A DNA stretch of 45,811 nt from an uncultured Roseburia sp. (GCA_947628935.1 CANRBT010000002.1:1-45811); one strand, 5' to 3'. Shown: positions 7,606 through 16,794, counted from the first letter of the stretch. Notes: generated from the letters alone by a model not told the origin. Numbers and translations: made by a program.

Positions 7606-7621
7606 GGGACGCTGCTGTATT

Positions 7622-8188
7622 TTATAAAGACCAGATATCCGCGTTCGTCGACGAGACGCTCGTCACGCCCGCCTGCAGCAGCGCCATAATGTCCTCCTTG
7701 TCGGAGACGAGCCCGCCCGCGATGACCGGGATCGGAGAGATCCTGCACACCTTTGCGACGATCTTGGGCATCAGGGCGGGAAGTACTTCGATCAGGTCAG
7801 GGCGCGCGTTCTTCACCTGACGTTCGATGTTCTCGTATGCCATAGAGTCGATGAGGAACAGACGCAGGATCGTGTAGAGCCCCAGCTCCTTGGCGCGCTT
7901 GATGAGCATCGGCTTTGTTGTGATGATGCCGTCCGCCTCAGTGTATTTTTTGAGAAAATCCACGGCGATCTCCTTGGAGCTTAAGCCTGTGATCAGGTCC
8001 AGATGTACCATGGCGAGCCGGCCGGACGATTTCACCGTCGCTACGATGTCTGCAATGTTCACAATGTCCCCATAGAGGATAAAGACGACGCGGCTGTCGC
8101 TGGATAAGCATTGCTTCAGACCGTCGTCATCCTTGATCGCTGCGATGATGGGGGAATCCTCCAGGGCTTCCCGAAATTCTTTTTTCAT
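7622..8188 (-). CDS. glpP: Glycerol uptake operon antiterminator (GlpP family)
   Basis: GlpP-family proteins bind glycerol-3-phosphate and the leader RNA of glp genes, preventing termination and stabilising the message. The 188-residue protein has a TIM-barrel-like pattern: SPIIAAIKDDDGL near the N-terminus, VHLDLITGLSS, ADGIITTKP, RLFLIDS, and a glycine-rich PVIAGGLVSDKEDI with GVTSVSST near the end. The ATG at 8188 has GGAGAAC upstream, so the ten extra upstream codons were not used. It is the last gene of the minus-strand glp operon. The promoter-proximal leader of that operon contains a terminator-like hairpin, a plausible target. Confidence 0.9.
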   Translation of the reverse strand: MKKEFREALEDSPIIAAIKDDDGLKQCLSSDSRVVFILYGDIVNIADIVATVKSSGRLAMVHLDLITGLSSKEIAVDFLKKYTEADGIITTKPMLIKRAKELGLYTILRLFLIDSMAYENIERQVKNARPDLIEVLPALMPKIVAKVCRISPIPVIAGGLVSDKEDIMALLQAGVTSVSSTNADIWSL

Positions 8189-8255
8189 GTGCGTTCTCCG
8201 TCTTTGTGATAAGGACATTATATCTAAGTTTTCGCCGCAATGCTATAGGCTGCGA

Positions 8256-8621
8256 TCATTTTGCCGGAATATTGCGAGCGGCAACGATGTCAACGCCGGT
8301 TCCAGCAACGTTCGACAGCAGCACGTCCCCGATGGCGATCGGAGCCTTTGCGACAAGACCCTTCAATGCCTCCACGCAGGCAAAGATCTGATCCTTGGGA
8401 ATGTCGGAGGCTGTTTTGACATTCACCATCGGGCAGACGCCGCCCTCGACGCGCACTGTGGAGGTCACGATGCGGGTCGGGTTCGTTACCTCCTTTCTGG
8501 CATAGGCGTCCCCTTTGGGGCAGGTGTTGCCGGTTACATTTGTCACTTCCTTGCCTTCCATCGTCACTGTGATCGGACAGCCCAGCGGACAGCCGATGCA
8601 GGTCAGTTCTCTTGTGCTCAT
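8256..8621 (-). CDS. DUF1667 cysteine-rich protein of the glycerol-3-phosphate oxidation operon
   Basis: The 121-residue protein begins with TCIGCPLGC, then has NTCPKGDAYA and GGVCPMVNV. This four-to-five-cysteine set is the hallmark of DUF1667, which accompanies FAD-dependent GlpA/GlpB-like proteins in clostridia and probably carries an iron-sulfur centre. It is likely the electron-transfer third subunit of a soluble or membrane-peripheral glycerol-3-phosphate dehydrogenase, playing the part that GlpC plays in enterobacteria; this is inference from context. It starts 15 bases after the GlpB-like gene and has AAGGAGGACG before the ATG. Confidence 0.9.
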   Translation of the reverse strand: MSTRELTCIGCPLGCPITVTMEGKEVTNVTGNTCPKGDAYARKEVTNPTRIVTSTVRVEGGVCPMVNVKTASDIPKDQIFACVEALKGLVAKAPIAIGDVLLSNVAGTGVDIVAARNIPAK

Positions 8622-8636
8622 GATCGTCCTCCTTCC

Positions 8637-9899
8637 TTACGCTTCCTCAATGCGGATCGTGATCTTGTTCAGGTTCGGGTAGTCGCCCAGCTTTTTTTTG
8701 TCCAGAACGACCTGTTCCATCTCGCCGGGAGCCATGACCGGGCGTTTGCGCCTGGCGATCAGCTCGTCGTCGAAGTAGGTGGCGATCGAGCAATTCCGGT
8801 ACACGCCGCCCACGCGGAAGCGGACCGTCAGCTTATCGTCCATCTCCTGCGGGCGAATGAATTTCGGCACAGTATAGCGCACGCCGTCCACGGGCAGGAT
8901 CTCCACGGTGCGGGCGTCCGTTTTTGCCCCGTTTTTGATATACTGCGCCGCGTTTCTGCCGGCGGCTGCGGCCTCCTGAGACACGTAATCCACGAGATCA
9001 TGGACGTGCAGGACGTTGCCGCAGGCAAAGATGCCTTCCACGTTCGTCTCCAGATTGTCGCCGACGACGGGACCGGAGGTCACGGGATTTAAGGTGACGC
9101 CCGCGCTCTTGCTCAGCTCGTTTTCCGGGATCAGTCCGCAGGAGAGCAGCAGGGTGTCGCATGTATAGCGCTCCTCCGTGCCGGGAATGGGCTTGCGGTC
9201 GGGACCGACCTCGGCGATCGTGACAGCCTCGACCCGTTTCTTTCCCTCGATGTCGACGACCGTGTGGCTGAGCTTCAGGGGAATGCCAAAATCATCCAGG
9301 CATTGGACGATGTTCCGTTTCAGACCGCCGGAGTAGGGCATGAGCTCCGCGACGACCTTGACCTTGGCGCCCTCCAGGGTCATGCGGCGCGCCATGATCA
9401 GACCGATATCGCCGGAGCCGAGGATGACGACCTCGCGACCCGGCATATAGCCCTCCATGTTTACGAGCCGCTGCGCTGTTCCGGCGGAAAAGATGCCGGC
9501 GGGTCGGAAGCCCGGGATATTCAAAGCGCCGCGGGAGCGTTCCCTGCACCCCATTGCAAGAATGACTGCCTTCGCCTGGATCTCAAACATGCCGTCCTCG
9601 CGGTTCATCGCCGTGACTCTTTTGTCGGAGGAAATATCCATCACCATCGTGTTCAGCTTATAGGCGATGCCGCGCTCTGCGACCTGCGCGATGAATCGGG
9701 AGGCGTACTCCGGTCCGGTCAGCTCCTCCTGAAAGGTGTGGAGCCCGAACCCGTTGTGGATGCACTGGTTTAAAATACCGCCCAGCTCCTTGTCGCGCTC
9801 GATGATCAGAATACTCTCGATACCTGCATCTCTGGCAGATACCGCTGCGGCAAGACCTGCAGGACCGCCGCCGACAATGACTAGATCATAGTTTTTCAT
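8637..9899 (-). CDS. NAD(P)/FAD-dependent oxidoreductase, GlpB-like
   Basis: The 420-residue flavoprotein has an N-terminal FAD-binding GGGPAGLAAAVSARDAG, a second dinucleotide-binding motif GSGDIGLIMARR near the middle, an ILAMGCRERSRG segment, and the late FACGNVLHVHDLVDYVSQEAAAAGRNAA typical of the pyridine-nucleotide-disulphide oxidoreductase-like fold. It is second in the minus-strand operon, between the GlpA-like dehydrogenase and the DUF1667 protein. It probably passes electrons from the dehydrogenase to NAD(P) or to a quinone/ferredoxin. The substrate is not evident from sequence alone. Confidence 0.9.
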   Translation of the reverse strand: MKNYDLVIVGGGPAGLAAAVSARDAGIESILIIERDKELGGILNQCIHNGFGLHTFQEELTGPEYASRFIAQVAERGIAYKLNTMVMDISSDKRVTAMNREDGMFEIQAKAVILAMGCRERSRGALNIPGFRPAGIFSAGTAQRLVNMEGYMPGREVVILGSGDIGLIMARRMTLEGAKVKVVAELMPYSGGLKRNIVQCLDDFGIPLKLSHTVVDIEGKKRVEAVTIAEVGPDRKPIPGTEERYTCDTLLLSCGLIPENELSKSAGVTLNPVTSGPVVGDNLETNVEGIFACGNVLHVHDLVDYVSQEAAAAGRNAAQYIKNGAKTDARTVEILPVDGVRYTVPKFIRPQEMDDKLTVRFRVGGVYRNCSIATYFDDELIARRKRPVMAPGEMEQVVLDKKKLGDYPNLNKITIRIEEA

Positions 9900-9913
9900 G
9901 ATGGATGTCCTCC

Positions 9914-11365
9914 CTATATCTCTTTGTTCGTGCCGATGACGATCGCTCCGCCGACACCGTTCTTTGTGATATCATAGATGCTCATGGACGCCTCCCGCTC
10001 CAGGATCTCCATGGTGCGGGGAGAGCAGAAGCCTGCCTGACAGCGCCCCATGCCGGCGCGTGTTCGGCGTTTGACGCCGTCCAGGGAGCGTGCGCCGAGC
10101 GGACGGCGGATCGCATCGATGATCTCGCCCTCCGTGATCATCTCGCAGCGGCAGATGATGTTGCCGTATGCGGGCTGCTCGCGGATCAGCCTGTTGCGCT
10201 CCTCCATGGAAAGCGTCTCCGGACGGAGAATGCCCTTGCGCGTGGAGACGAAGTCGGACTTCTCCGTCAGGGGAAGGAGCTGCGTGACGATTTCCGCGAC
10301 CATCTCGCCGATCGCCGGTGCGGAGGAGAGTCCCGGGGACTCGATCCCGGCGGCGTTGATAAATCCCCTGGCATCCGCGGCTTCCCCGATGACGAAATCG
10401 TCGCTGTCCTCGTGGGCTCTCAGCCCTGCAAAGGAGGTGATGACCTGGCGCATCGGAACATTTTTGACGCTGCGGGAAGCCGTCGCCGTGAGGGAATCCA
10501 GTCCGTCCTGGGTCGTGTTCAGGGATTCCTTGTCCTCGACATCCACGGCAGTCGGACCGACCAGAAGATTTCCGTGGACGGTCGGGGTGACGAGTACGCC
10601 CTTTCCCATTTTGGAGGGAAGCTGGAAGATGGTGTGCGATACATGTGTTCCGGCATCCTTATCCAACAGGCAATACTCTCCCTTTCTGGCTGTGATGTGG
10701 AGCTTGTGGCTGCTCACCATATTGTTGAAGGTGTCGGCATAGACGCCGGCGGCGTTGACGACGATTTTTGCCTCGAATGTCTCCGCTTCCTTTGTGTCGG
10801 TATGTACCGTCCGGAGCGCATAGCCGTCCGCCGTCTTTGCGATGGATTCGACGCATGTGTTCAGGAAGAAAGATACGCCGTTCGTGTATGCGTTTTCCGC
10901 AAACGCCATCGTCATGTGAAAGGGGCATACAATGCCGCCGGTCGGTGCATAGAGCGCGCAGACGGCGTCGTCGCTGATGTTCGGCTCCATCGAAAGCAGC
11001 TCCCCGCGTTCGATGATCCGGAGATCCGGGACGCCGTTCTTTTTCCCTTTTTCCAGGAGCGTCTCAAGCCCCGCGGGATCCTGCTCCTTTGTGCAGACGA
11101 CCAGGGAGCCGTTGCGCTGGAACGGAATGTCCAGATCCTTTGCGAGCTGATCCATCATCGCGTTGCCGCGGACGTTCAGGCGCGCCTTAAGGGAGCCGCA
11201 TGCCGCGTCGAAGCCGGCGTGGATGATGGCGCTGTTTGCCTTGGAGGTTCCGCTGCATACATCCTCTTCGCGCTCGATGACGCAGATGCTTGCCTGGTAT
11301 TTGGATAATTCTCTTGCTATCGCGCTGCCGACGACCCCGGCGCCGATGATCGCTACATCATACAT
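9914..11365 (-). CDS. FAD-dependent glycerol-3-phosphate dehydrogenase, GlpA-like with BFD [2Fe-2S] domain
   Basis: The 483-residue protein opens with the FAD-binding DVAIIGAGVVGSAIARELSKY. It continues as a DAO-type flavoprotein (AGLRAHEDSDDFVIGE, ESPGLSSAPAIGE) and ends with a BFD-like domain whose cysteines read IICRCEM and then GRCQAGFCSP, as in the bacterioferritin-associated [2Fe-2S] fold of GlpA. It oxidises glycerol-3-phosphate, or a close 2-hydroxy substrate, to dihydroxyacetone phosphate. It is the first gene of the operon, preceded by AAAGGAGATGG and a 5' leader of about 120 bases. The GlpP gene at the end of the operon supports the glycerol-3-phosphate assignment over L-2-hydroxyglutarate oxidase. 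Confidence 0.9.
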   Translation of the reverse strand: MYDVAIIGAGVVGSAIARELSKYQASICVIEREEDVCSGTSKANSAIIHAGFDAACGSLKARLNVRGNAMMDQLAKDLDIPFQRNGSLVVCTKEQDPAGLETLLEKGKKNGVPDLRIIERGELLSMEPNISDDAVCALYAPTGGIVCPFHMTMAFAENAYTNGVSFFLNTCVESIAKTADGYALRTVHTDTKEAETFEAKIVVNAAGVYADTFNNMVSSHKLHITARKGEYCLLDKDAGTHVSHTIFQLPSKMGKGVLVTPTVHGNLLVGPTAVDVEDKESLNTTQDGLDSLTATASRSVKNVPMRQVITSFAGLRAHEDSDDFVIGEAADARGFINAAGIESPGLSSAPAIGEMVAEIVTQLLPLTEKSDFVSTRKGILRPETLSMEERNRLIREQPAYGNIICRCEMITEGEIIDAIRRPLGARSLDGVKRRTRAGMGRCQAGFCSPRTMEILEREASMSIYDITKNGVGGAIVIGTNKEI

Positions 11366-11407
11366 AGTTCCATCTCCTTTTTTGCATTGTGTGAGCGCCG
11401 AGAGGGC

Positions 11408-11460
11408 AAAAAAATAGCAAGAAAAATAAAACGAAGAACCTCGCCTTATCTTACCTTGCT
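11408..11460 (-). terminator. Leader terminator-like hairpin of the glp operon (probable GlpP target)
   Basis: In the minus-strand leader RNA, AGCAAG (11460-11455) can pair with CTTGCT (11421-11416). The long interior is partly paired and contains a CGAG/TTCG sub-hairpin. Seven T residues follow (11414-11408). The upper part of the stem is weak. The region also contains two other complementary pairs that compete with this stem. A GlpP-family antiterminator is encoded at the end of the same operon, which is why regulation is proposed. Confidence 0.5.
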
Positions 11461-11494
11461 CACGTCTCTCGGTAACTCTTATTCATCTGTCTCC

Positions 11495-11522
11495 ATTATA
11501 GCATGGATTTGAGATTTGGCAA
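11495..11522 (-). promoter_or_regulatory. Sigma-A promoter of the glp operon
   Basis: On the minus strand TTGCCA (11517-11522) and TATAAT (11495-11500) are 16 bases apart. The transcript would start near 11488, giving a leader of about 120 bases. Confidence 0.75.
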
Positions 11523-11556
11523 GCGGTAATTTGATTTTTGCGCAGGGGATTCCCGT

Positions 11557-11585
11557 TTGCACCTGTGTGCGTTTTCCATTATAAT
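11557..11585 (+). promoter_or_regulatory. Sigma-A promoter of the YgjP-like metallopeptidase gene
   Basis: TTGCAC (11557-11562), a 17-base spacer and a perfect TATAAT (11580-11585) lie about 38 bases before the chosen start. It is divergent from the glp promoter. Confidence 0.75.
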
Positions 11586-11622
11586 AGGAGACACAGAGGA
11601 GCGGAGGAAGCATGGAGGAACG

Positions 11623-12198
11623 ATGAAGGAGAGGACATATCAGCTCTGCCTGGACGGGGTGACGATCACAGTGACGAAAAAGCGCATGAAGCATATGTAT
11701 CTGCGCATCCGAAGGGAGGACGGAACGGTACGCATCTCTGCGCCCTGGCAGATGAGCGAGGAGCGGATCCGGGCGTTCGCGGAGGAGCGGCTCGACTGGA
11801 TCAGACAACACAGGGAAACGTACATCGAAGCGAGTCGGAAACGGGGGGAACAACGACCGGAGAGCAGGGAAGAGACAGAACGGCAGAAGCGCATATTGAA
11901 GGCGGAGGTCGAGCGGCTGGTGAAGAAGTGGGAACCTGTGATGGGGGTGCAGGTGTCCGGTATTACGATCCGCCGGATGAAGACGCGCTGGGGTTCCTGC
12001 AATACGGGAACGCACCACATCAACATCAATCTCGCGCTGGCGAAAATGCCGCCGGAATGTCTGGAGTATGTCGTGGTGCATGAGATGACGCATATCTTAG
12101 AGCCAAGTCACAGCCCCGTGTTTTGGGGGCATATGACAAGGTATTACCCGGATTGGAAGCGGGTCAGAAACGCGATGAGAGACGAGCTCCCGGAGTGA
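11623..12198 (+). CDS. YgjP-like (DUF45) zinc metallopeptidase
   Basis: The 191-residue protein has an N-terminal beta-rich half (KHMYLRIRREDGTVRISAPW) and a C-terminal metallopeptidase half with MKTRWGSCN and the zinc-binding HEMTH (HExxH) in LEYVVVHEMTHILEPSHSPVFW; the downstream His/Glu region completes the site. This is the YgjP/DUF45 (M48-like, WLM-related) pattern. The physiological substrate is unknown. The ATG at 11623 was chosen because GGAGGAA precedes it and it lies downstream of a strong promoter; the longer open frame begins inside the promoter. It ends one base from the convergent DUF4250 gene. Confidence 0.9.
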   Translation: MKERTYQLCLDGVTITVTKKRMKHMYLRIRREDGTVRISAPWQMSEERIRAFAEERLDWIRQHRETYIEASRKRGEQRPESREETERQKRILKAEVERLVKKWEPVMGVQVSGITIRRMKTRWGSCNTGTHHININLALAKMPPECLEYVVVHEMTHILEPSHSPVFWGHMTRYYPDWKRVRNAMRDELPE

Positions 12199-12199
12199 G

Positions 12200-12388
12200 T
12201 CAGGCAAAGCGGTTCGATGCGGGGTCGTATTGGTAGTCGATCGCGCCGAGTGTGCGGATCAGCTCTGCGGCATCGAGTCCGAGACTGGAGGAAAGCTCCT
12301 CCAGGGAGGCGTAGTGATCCCGGAGCTGCGTATTTACAAAGCTGAGGAGCATGACGGGATCCTTGGGGAGATGATCGTACATTGCCAT
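12200..12388 (-). CDS. DUF4250 small protein
   Basis: The 62-residue protein has the core HLPKDPVMLLSFVNTQLRDHY, then LEELSSSLGLDAAEL and the end IDYQYDPASNRF. This matches the compact DUF4250 family common in clostridia. The pattern suggests a small helical protein with an HTH-like second half; function is unknown. The start could be the first or the third codon (MAM). It is divergent from the gene at 12481. Confidence 0.85.
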   Translation of the reverse strand: MAMYDHLPKDPVMLLSFVNTQLRDHYASLEELSSSLGLDAAELIRTLGAIDYQYDPASNRFA

Positions 12389-12410
12389 ACCGTAAGTCCT
12401 TTCTGCTATC

Positions 12411-12438
12411 TGAGAAGATATCTCATGCTAAAATAGCA
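12411..12438. promoter_or_regulatory. Divergent promoter region with two small inverted repeats
   Basis: TGAGA-AGATA-TCTCA (12411-12425) abuts TGCTA-AAA-TAGCA (12426-12438). The second contains an extended -10 (TGC TAAAAT, 12426-12434) for the gene at 12481; no clear -35 is visible. The adjacent palindromes may be an operator between the two divergent genes, but they are short. Confidence 0.3.
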
Positions 12439-12480
12439 CAGAAGACGAAAAAAAGCAAGGCGCTCAAGGAGGCGGATGCC

Positions 12481-12894
12481 ATGGAAAAGGCGATAGACAA
12501 AGAGGTGTTTGAGAAATTTTTTCACGAAAATTACTGCGAGGTGGAGTATGCGCAGGTCAGGGAGGAGTTTGAGCAGATCGCAAGACGGGAGGAAGGGATC
12601 TTTACGGACGGTTATTCTGTGCGTGGACTGAAGCGGGAGAATTTTATCCTGTACCTGACGAGCGAGAGCTACTGTGATTTTGAGGCTGTGGTACAGGAGA
12701 CGATGGACGACCTGAATCCCGAGATCCTGGATGCCATGCTCGATGTGACAAGCACACAGCCGGACGGGGATGAAGTGACGGAGATCTATTGGGAGACGCA
12801 GCGGGAACTGTTAAACGGGTTCCTGCTGCGTCTGTATGATGAGGTGCTTTCACGCCCGGAATACCGTGGCAGCCGCAACGAAGCCCTTGAATAA
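12481..12894 (+). CDS. Hypothetical acidic protein, no family recognised
   Basis: The 137-residue soluble protein is rich in Glu and Asp, without signal peptide or membrane segment. Visible features are [20 protein letters not shown] near the N-terminus and a helical C-terminal half ([22 protein letters not shown]). The ATG at 12481 has AAGGAGG nine bases upstream, which favours it over the longer frame. The last 45 bases overlap the 3' end of the convergent pyrG gene. I do not recognise a family and assign no function. Confidence 0.7.
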   Translation: MEKAIDKEVFEKFFHENYCEVEYAQVREEFEQIARREEGIFTDGYSVRGLKRENFILYLTSESYCDFEAVVQETMDDLNPEILDAMLDVTSTQPDGDEVTEIYWETQRELLNGFLLRLYDEVLSRPEYRGSRNEALE

Positions 12895-14454
12895 GGGATG
12901 CGGACGGTTCGGACGGGATTTCAGCTCGGGATGCGCCTGGGTCGCAAGAAACCATGGGTGATCCGGGATCTCGATCATCTCTACGATCCTGCCGTCGGGG
13001 GAGGTGCCGCAGAGTTTCATGCCCTTTTCCGTCAGCGGTGCGCGGAAATCGTTGTTGACCTCGTAGCGGTGCCTGTGGCGTTCCTCGATCTCCGTCGTGC
13101 CGTATACCTTGCAGGCAAGGGAGGACGGATCCAGGACGCAGGGATAGGAGCCAAGCCGCAGGGTCCCTCCGATATCCTCGACGCCGCTCTGATCCGGCAT
13201 CAATGCGATGACCGGGTGCGTCGTGTTCGGGTCGAGCTCGATGCTGTGCGCGTCGTTGAAGCCGCAGACGTGCCTTGCGTACTCGATGATGGCGACCTGC
13301 ATGCCAAGGCAAAGCCCAAGATAAGGCATGCGGTGTTCCCTCGCATACTGCGCGGCGAGGATCTTGCCCTCGACGCCGCGGGAACCGAAGCCGCCCGGAA
13401 CAAGAATGCCGGAGACATCGGAAAAGATCTCGTCCATATTTTCCGGGGTCACATCCTCGGAATCCACCCATTTGATGTTGACCGTCGTATGTGCGGCGAT
13501 ACCGCCGTGCTTCAACGCTTCGACAACGGATATGTATGCGTCGTGCAGGGCAATGTATTTCCCTACGAGCGCGATGGTCACGTCGCCGTTGGGATGGCGC
13601 AGCGCGTCTACCATCATCTCCCAGTCCTTCAGGTCCGGTTCCGGGCATTCCAGATGAAGCGATTCGCATGCGACCTTCGCAAGGTTTTCCTTCTCCATGG
13701 CAAGCGGCGCCTCATACAGGTACTCCACGTCCAGATTCTGCAGCACATGACTGCTCGGCACGTTACAGAACAGGGCGATCTTGTCCTTCAGGCTCTGGTC
13801 GAGCGGGAGCTCGGAGCGGCAGACGATGATGTCGGGCTGGATGCCCATGCCCTGAAGTTCCTTGACGCTCGCCTGGGTAGGCTTCGTCTTGAGCTCGCCG
13901 GACGCTTTGATATACGGGATTAGCGTCACATGGATGAGGATGGCGTTCTCATGACCGACCTCGTGCTGGAACTGGCGGATCGCTTCGAGGAAGGGCTGAC
14001 TCTCGATATCTCCGACCGTGCCGCCGACCTCGATGATGGCGATATGGGTGTCCTCCGATGTAAAATTCCGGTAGAAACGGCTCTTGATCTCGTTGGTGAT
14101 GTGAGGGATGACCTGTACGGTCCCGCCGCCAAAATCGCCCCGGCGTTCTTTCTGCAGGACGGACCAGTAGACCTTTCCTGTCGTGACGTTCGAGTTTTTT
14201 GTCAGACTTTCGTCGATAAAACGCTCGTAATGTCCCAGATCCAGATCTGTCTCCGCACCGTCGTCCGTCACGAACACCTCTCCGTGCTGGATCGGGTTCA
14301 TCGTTCCCGGGTCGATATTGATATAGGGGTCAAATTTTTGCATAGTTACCTTATAGCCGCGGGCCTTCAGCAATCTTCCGAGGGAAGCCGCTGTGATCCC
14401 TTTTCCCAGTCCGGAAACGACACCTCCGGTTACAAAGACGTACTTTACAGGCAT
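12850..14454 (-). CDS. pyrG: CTP synthase
   Basis: It makes CTP from UTP, ATP and glutamine in the cytoplasm. The 534-residue protein has the synthetase domain at the N-terminus ([17 protein letters not shown], then [16 protein letters not shown]) and a class I glutamine amidotransferase domain at the C-terminus, with the nucleophile cysteine in YLGLCLGMQ and the His-Glu pair in [11 protein letters not shown]. Length is normal. The start has GAAGGAGGAGG upstream. It is monocistronic and convergent with the gene at 12481, overlapping it by 45 bases. Confidence 0.97.
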   Translation of the reverse strand: MPVKYVFVTGGVVSGLGKGITAASLGRLLKARGYKVTMQKFDPYINIDPGTMNPIQHGEVFVTDDGAETDLDLGHYERFIDESLTKNSNVTTGKVYWSVLQKERRGDFGGGTVQVIPHITNEIKSRFYRNFTSEDTHIAIIEVGGTVGDIESQPFLEAIRQFQHEVGHENAILIHVTLIPYIKASGELKTKPTQASVKELQGMGIQPDIIVCRSELPLDQSLKDKIALFCNVPSSHVLQNLDVEYLYEAPLAMEKENLAKVACESLHLECPEPDLKDWEMMVDALRHPNGDVTIALVGKYIALHDAYISVVEALKHGGIAAHTTVNIKWVDSEDVTPENMDEIFSDVSGILVPGGFGSRGVEGKILAAQYAREHRMPYLGLCLGMQVAIIEYARHVCGFNDAHSIELDPNTTHPVIALMPDQSGVEDIGGTLRLGSYPCVLDPSSLACKVYGTTEIEERHRHRYEVNNDFRAPLTEKGMKLCGTSPDGRIVEMIEIPDHPWFLATQAHPELKSRPNRPHPLFKGFVAAATVFRA

Positions 14455-14499
14455 GAATTCCTCCTCCTTCTGATGTTTGTTCGTGGATGCTCTATAATC

Positions 14500-14527
14500 A
14501 ATATAGTATACACCGAAGTAGGGGCAA
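14500..14527 (-). promoter_or_regulatory. Promoter of pyrG
   Basis: On the minus strand TTGCCC (14522-14527), a 16-base spacer and TATATT (14500-14505) lie about 45 bases before the start codon. No U-tailed attenuator was seen in the short leader. Confidence 0.5.
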
Positions 14528-14682
14528 AATCCAGATAATTTTGACAGAGTATCTTTTTTTACAAAAAATAACCGCTCATATCCGGAACCTATGCTGCAAA
14601 AAATAATAAAGCGGTATGCGCAGACGGAGGATTGTTTCGAAAAAATTTAGATGGAAGAAAGAAAAGTTCATGAAGTTCATAT

Positions 14683-14711
14683 TGCTTTTAAAGGGCAATT
14701 TCAATATAATA
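14683..14711 (+). promoter_or_regulatory. Sigma-A promoter of ftsH-uvrC
   Basis: TTGCTT (14683-14688) and a perfect TATAAT (14706-14711) are separated by 17 bases, about 35 bases before the ftsH start. The stretch 14530-14680 upstream is AT-rich and shows no gene. Confidence 0.7.
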
Positions 14712-14745
14712 TAGAAGATATACGACAGGGAAAGGTAGATACAGT

Positions 14746-16794
14746 ATGGATAATCAGGGACCTAATAATGGTTATAACAATGGAAATAATAAAAACGGCG
14801 GAGAGGGTGGCGGCGGAAACGGCAATAATAACCGCAACGGTCAGCTCCTCATGGCGTTTATCCTCGTAGCCCTCATCATGCTTTTTGTGATGAGCCTTGT
14901 CACAAACCAGTTCAATCAGATGAGCACGAAGGAGGTTTCCTACACAGAGTTCCTTGACATGGTGAACGGGACCGGGGACTGGGAGGGAGAGAGCGTCAAG
15001 TCCGTCGAGATCGGCTCCTACCAGATCGACATCACGCTCAATACCGACGAGGAACAGCCGTACCAGATGACCTACTACTGCGGGCGTGTGGCGGATGACG
15101 ACCTGATCCCTCTGCTGAAGGAAAAGGGCGTGGAGATCAACGGCGTGATCCCGGACAACACCTCGACCTGGATCTACAACATCTTAAGCTTTCTGATCCC
15201 GATCCTGCTGCTCTGGGGCGCGCTGGGCTTTTTGATGCGCCGGATGGGCGGCGGCGCCATGGGAGTTGGCAAGAGTACGGCGAAGGTGTATGTGGAAAAG
15301 CAGACAGGCGTCACCTTCAAGGATGTCGCCGGACAGGACGAGGCGAAGGAGTCCCTGCAGGAGGTAGTAGATTTTCTGCACAATCCGAGAAAGTACCGCG
15401 ATATCGGCGCAAAGCTGCCGAAGGGCGCGCTGCTGGTCGGACCGCCCGGAACCGGAAAGACATTGCTGGCAAAGGCGGTCGCGGGGGAGGCAAAGGTGCC
15501 GTTTTTCTCCCTTGCGGGGTCGGATTTTGTGGAGATGTTTGTCGGCGTGGGCGCGTCCCGCGTCCGTGATCTGTTCAAGGAGGCGCAGAAGCAGGCGCCG
15601 TGTATCATCTTTATCGACGAGATCGACGCGATCGGAAAGAGCCGCGACAACCGCTATGGCGGAAACGACGAGCGGGAACAGACGTTAAATCAGCTCCTGG
15701 CGGAGATGGACGGCTTTGATACGAGCAAGGGGCTTTTGATCCTGGCGGCGACGAACCGCCCGGAGGTGCTGGACAAGGCGTTGCTGCGTCCGGGACGTTT
15801 TGACCGGCGCATCATTGTGGATAAGCCGGATCAGAAGGGGCGCCTGGAGACGCTGAAGGTGCATTCGAAGGGCGTGATGATGGATGAGACTGTGGATCTG
15901 GACGCGCTGGCGCTGGCGACGGCGGGGCTGGTCGGCTCCGATCTCGCAAATATGATCAACGAGGCTGCGATCAACGCCGTCAAGCACGGCAGGAAGTTCG
16001 TCAACCAGTCGGATCTGTTCGAGGCATTCGAGTTGGTCGCGGTCGGCGGCAAGGAGAAGAAGGATCGCGTCATGAGCGAGAAGGAGCGCAAGATCGTGGC
16101 GTACCATGAGGTGGGACATGCGATGGTGACGGCTCTGCAGAAAAATACGGAGCCCGTGCAGAAGATCACGATCGTGCCGCGGACGATGGGCGCGCTCGGA
16201 TATACGCTGCAGACCCCCGAGGAGGAAAAGTTCTTACAGACCAAGGATGAACTGCTCGCCAAGATCACGACCTATATGGCGGGACGCGCGGCGGAGATGC
16301 TGGTGTTCCAGTCGGCGACCAGCGGCGCGGCGAACGACATCGAGCATGCGACGGCGATCGCGCGCGCGATGGTGACGCAGTACGGTATGAGCGAGAAATT
16401 CGGGATGATGTGCCTGGCGACGACCGAGAACCAGTATCTGGACAACCGGGCGGGACTCATCTGCGGTGAGGACACGGCGGCGCAGATCGACAAGGAGGTG
16501 CTCTCCATCATCAACCATGCCTATGACGAGGCGACGAGGCTGCTCACGGAAAACCGTGACGTGCTGGACAAGATCGCCGATTATCTGTACCAGCATGAGA
16601 CGATCACAGGCAGGGAGTTCATGAAGATCTTCCGCGAGCTTAAGGGCATTCCCGAGCCGGAGGAGGAGTCGGACAAGAAGACCTTCTTTGAGCAGGCGGA
16701 GCAGGCGCGCCTGGATCTGGAGAGCCGGAAGGGAGCGGTCATCGACCACATTGTCGACGATGATACGCCCCGGACGAAGAGCGATGGTGAGTGA
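14746..16794 (+). CDS. ftsH: ATP-dependent zinc metalloprotease FtsH
   Basis: A membrane-anchored AAA+ protease that degrades misfolded membrane proteins and regulators. The 682-residue protein starts with an unusual Asn/Gly-rich cytoplasmic leader (about residues 1-33). A first membrane helix (about 36-54), an extracytoplasmic domain and a second helix (about 146-164) follow. The AAA domain has Walker A GPPGTGKT, Walker B IIFIDEID and the [23 protein letters not shown]. The protease domain has the zinc motif HEVGH and a distal AANDIEHAT acidic ligand region. The acidic C-terminal tail is typical. Its stop codon shares a base with the uvrC ATG. Confidence 0.97.
   Translation: MDNQGPNNGYNNGNNKNGGEGGGGNGNNNRNGQLLMAFILVALIMLFVMSLVTNQFNQMSTKEVSYTEFLDMVNGTGDWEGESVKSVEIGSYQIDITLNTDEEQPYQMTYYCGRVADDDLIPLLKEKGVEINGVIPDNTSTWIYNILSFLIPILLLWGALGFLMRRMGGGAMGVGKSTAKVYVEKQTGVTFKDVAGQDEAKESLQEVVDFLHNPRKYRDIGAKLPKGALLVGPPGTGKTLLAKAVAGEAKVPFFSLAGSDFVEMFVGVGASRVRDLFKEAQKQAPCIIFIDEIDAIGKSRDNRYGGNDEREQTLNQLLAEMDGFDTSKGLLILAATNRPEVLDKALLRPGRFDRRIIVDKPDQKGRLETLKVHSKGVMMDETVDLDALALATAGLVGSDLANMINEAAINAVKHGRKFVNQSDLFEAFELVAVGGKEKKDRVMSEKERKIVAYHEVGHAMVTALQKNTEPVQKITIVPRTMGALGYTLQTPEEEKFLQTKDELLAKITTYMAGRAAEMLVFQSATSGAANDIEHATAIARAMVTQYGMSEKFGMMCLATTENQYLDNRAGLICGEDTAAQIDKEVLSIINHAYDEATRLLTENRDVLDKIADYLYQHETITGREFMKIFRELKGIPEPEEESDKKTFFEQAEQARLDLESRKGAVIDHIVDDDTPRTKSDGE

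Noticed and set aside
9905-11308. Long open frame on the plus strand opposite the GlpA-like gene
   Set aside because: It mirrors the codon periodicity of the GC-rich gene on the other strand, has no ribosome-binding site and gives a Arg/His/Asp-rich protein without family features.
15816-15824. DnaA-box match TGTGGATAA inside ftsH
   Set aside because: A single box inside coding sequence, created by the codons for Val-Asp-Lys; no partner boxes nearby.
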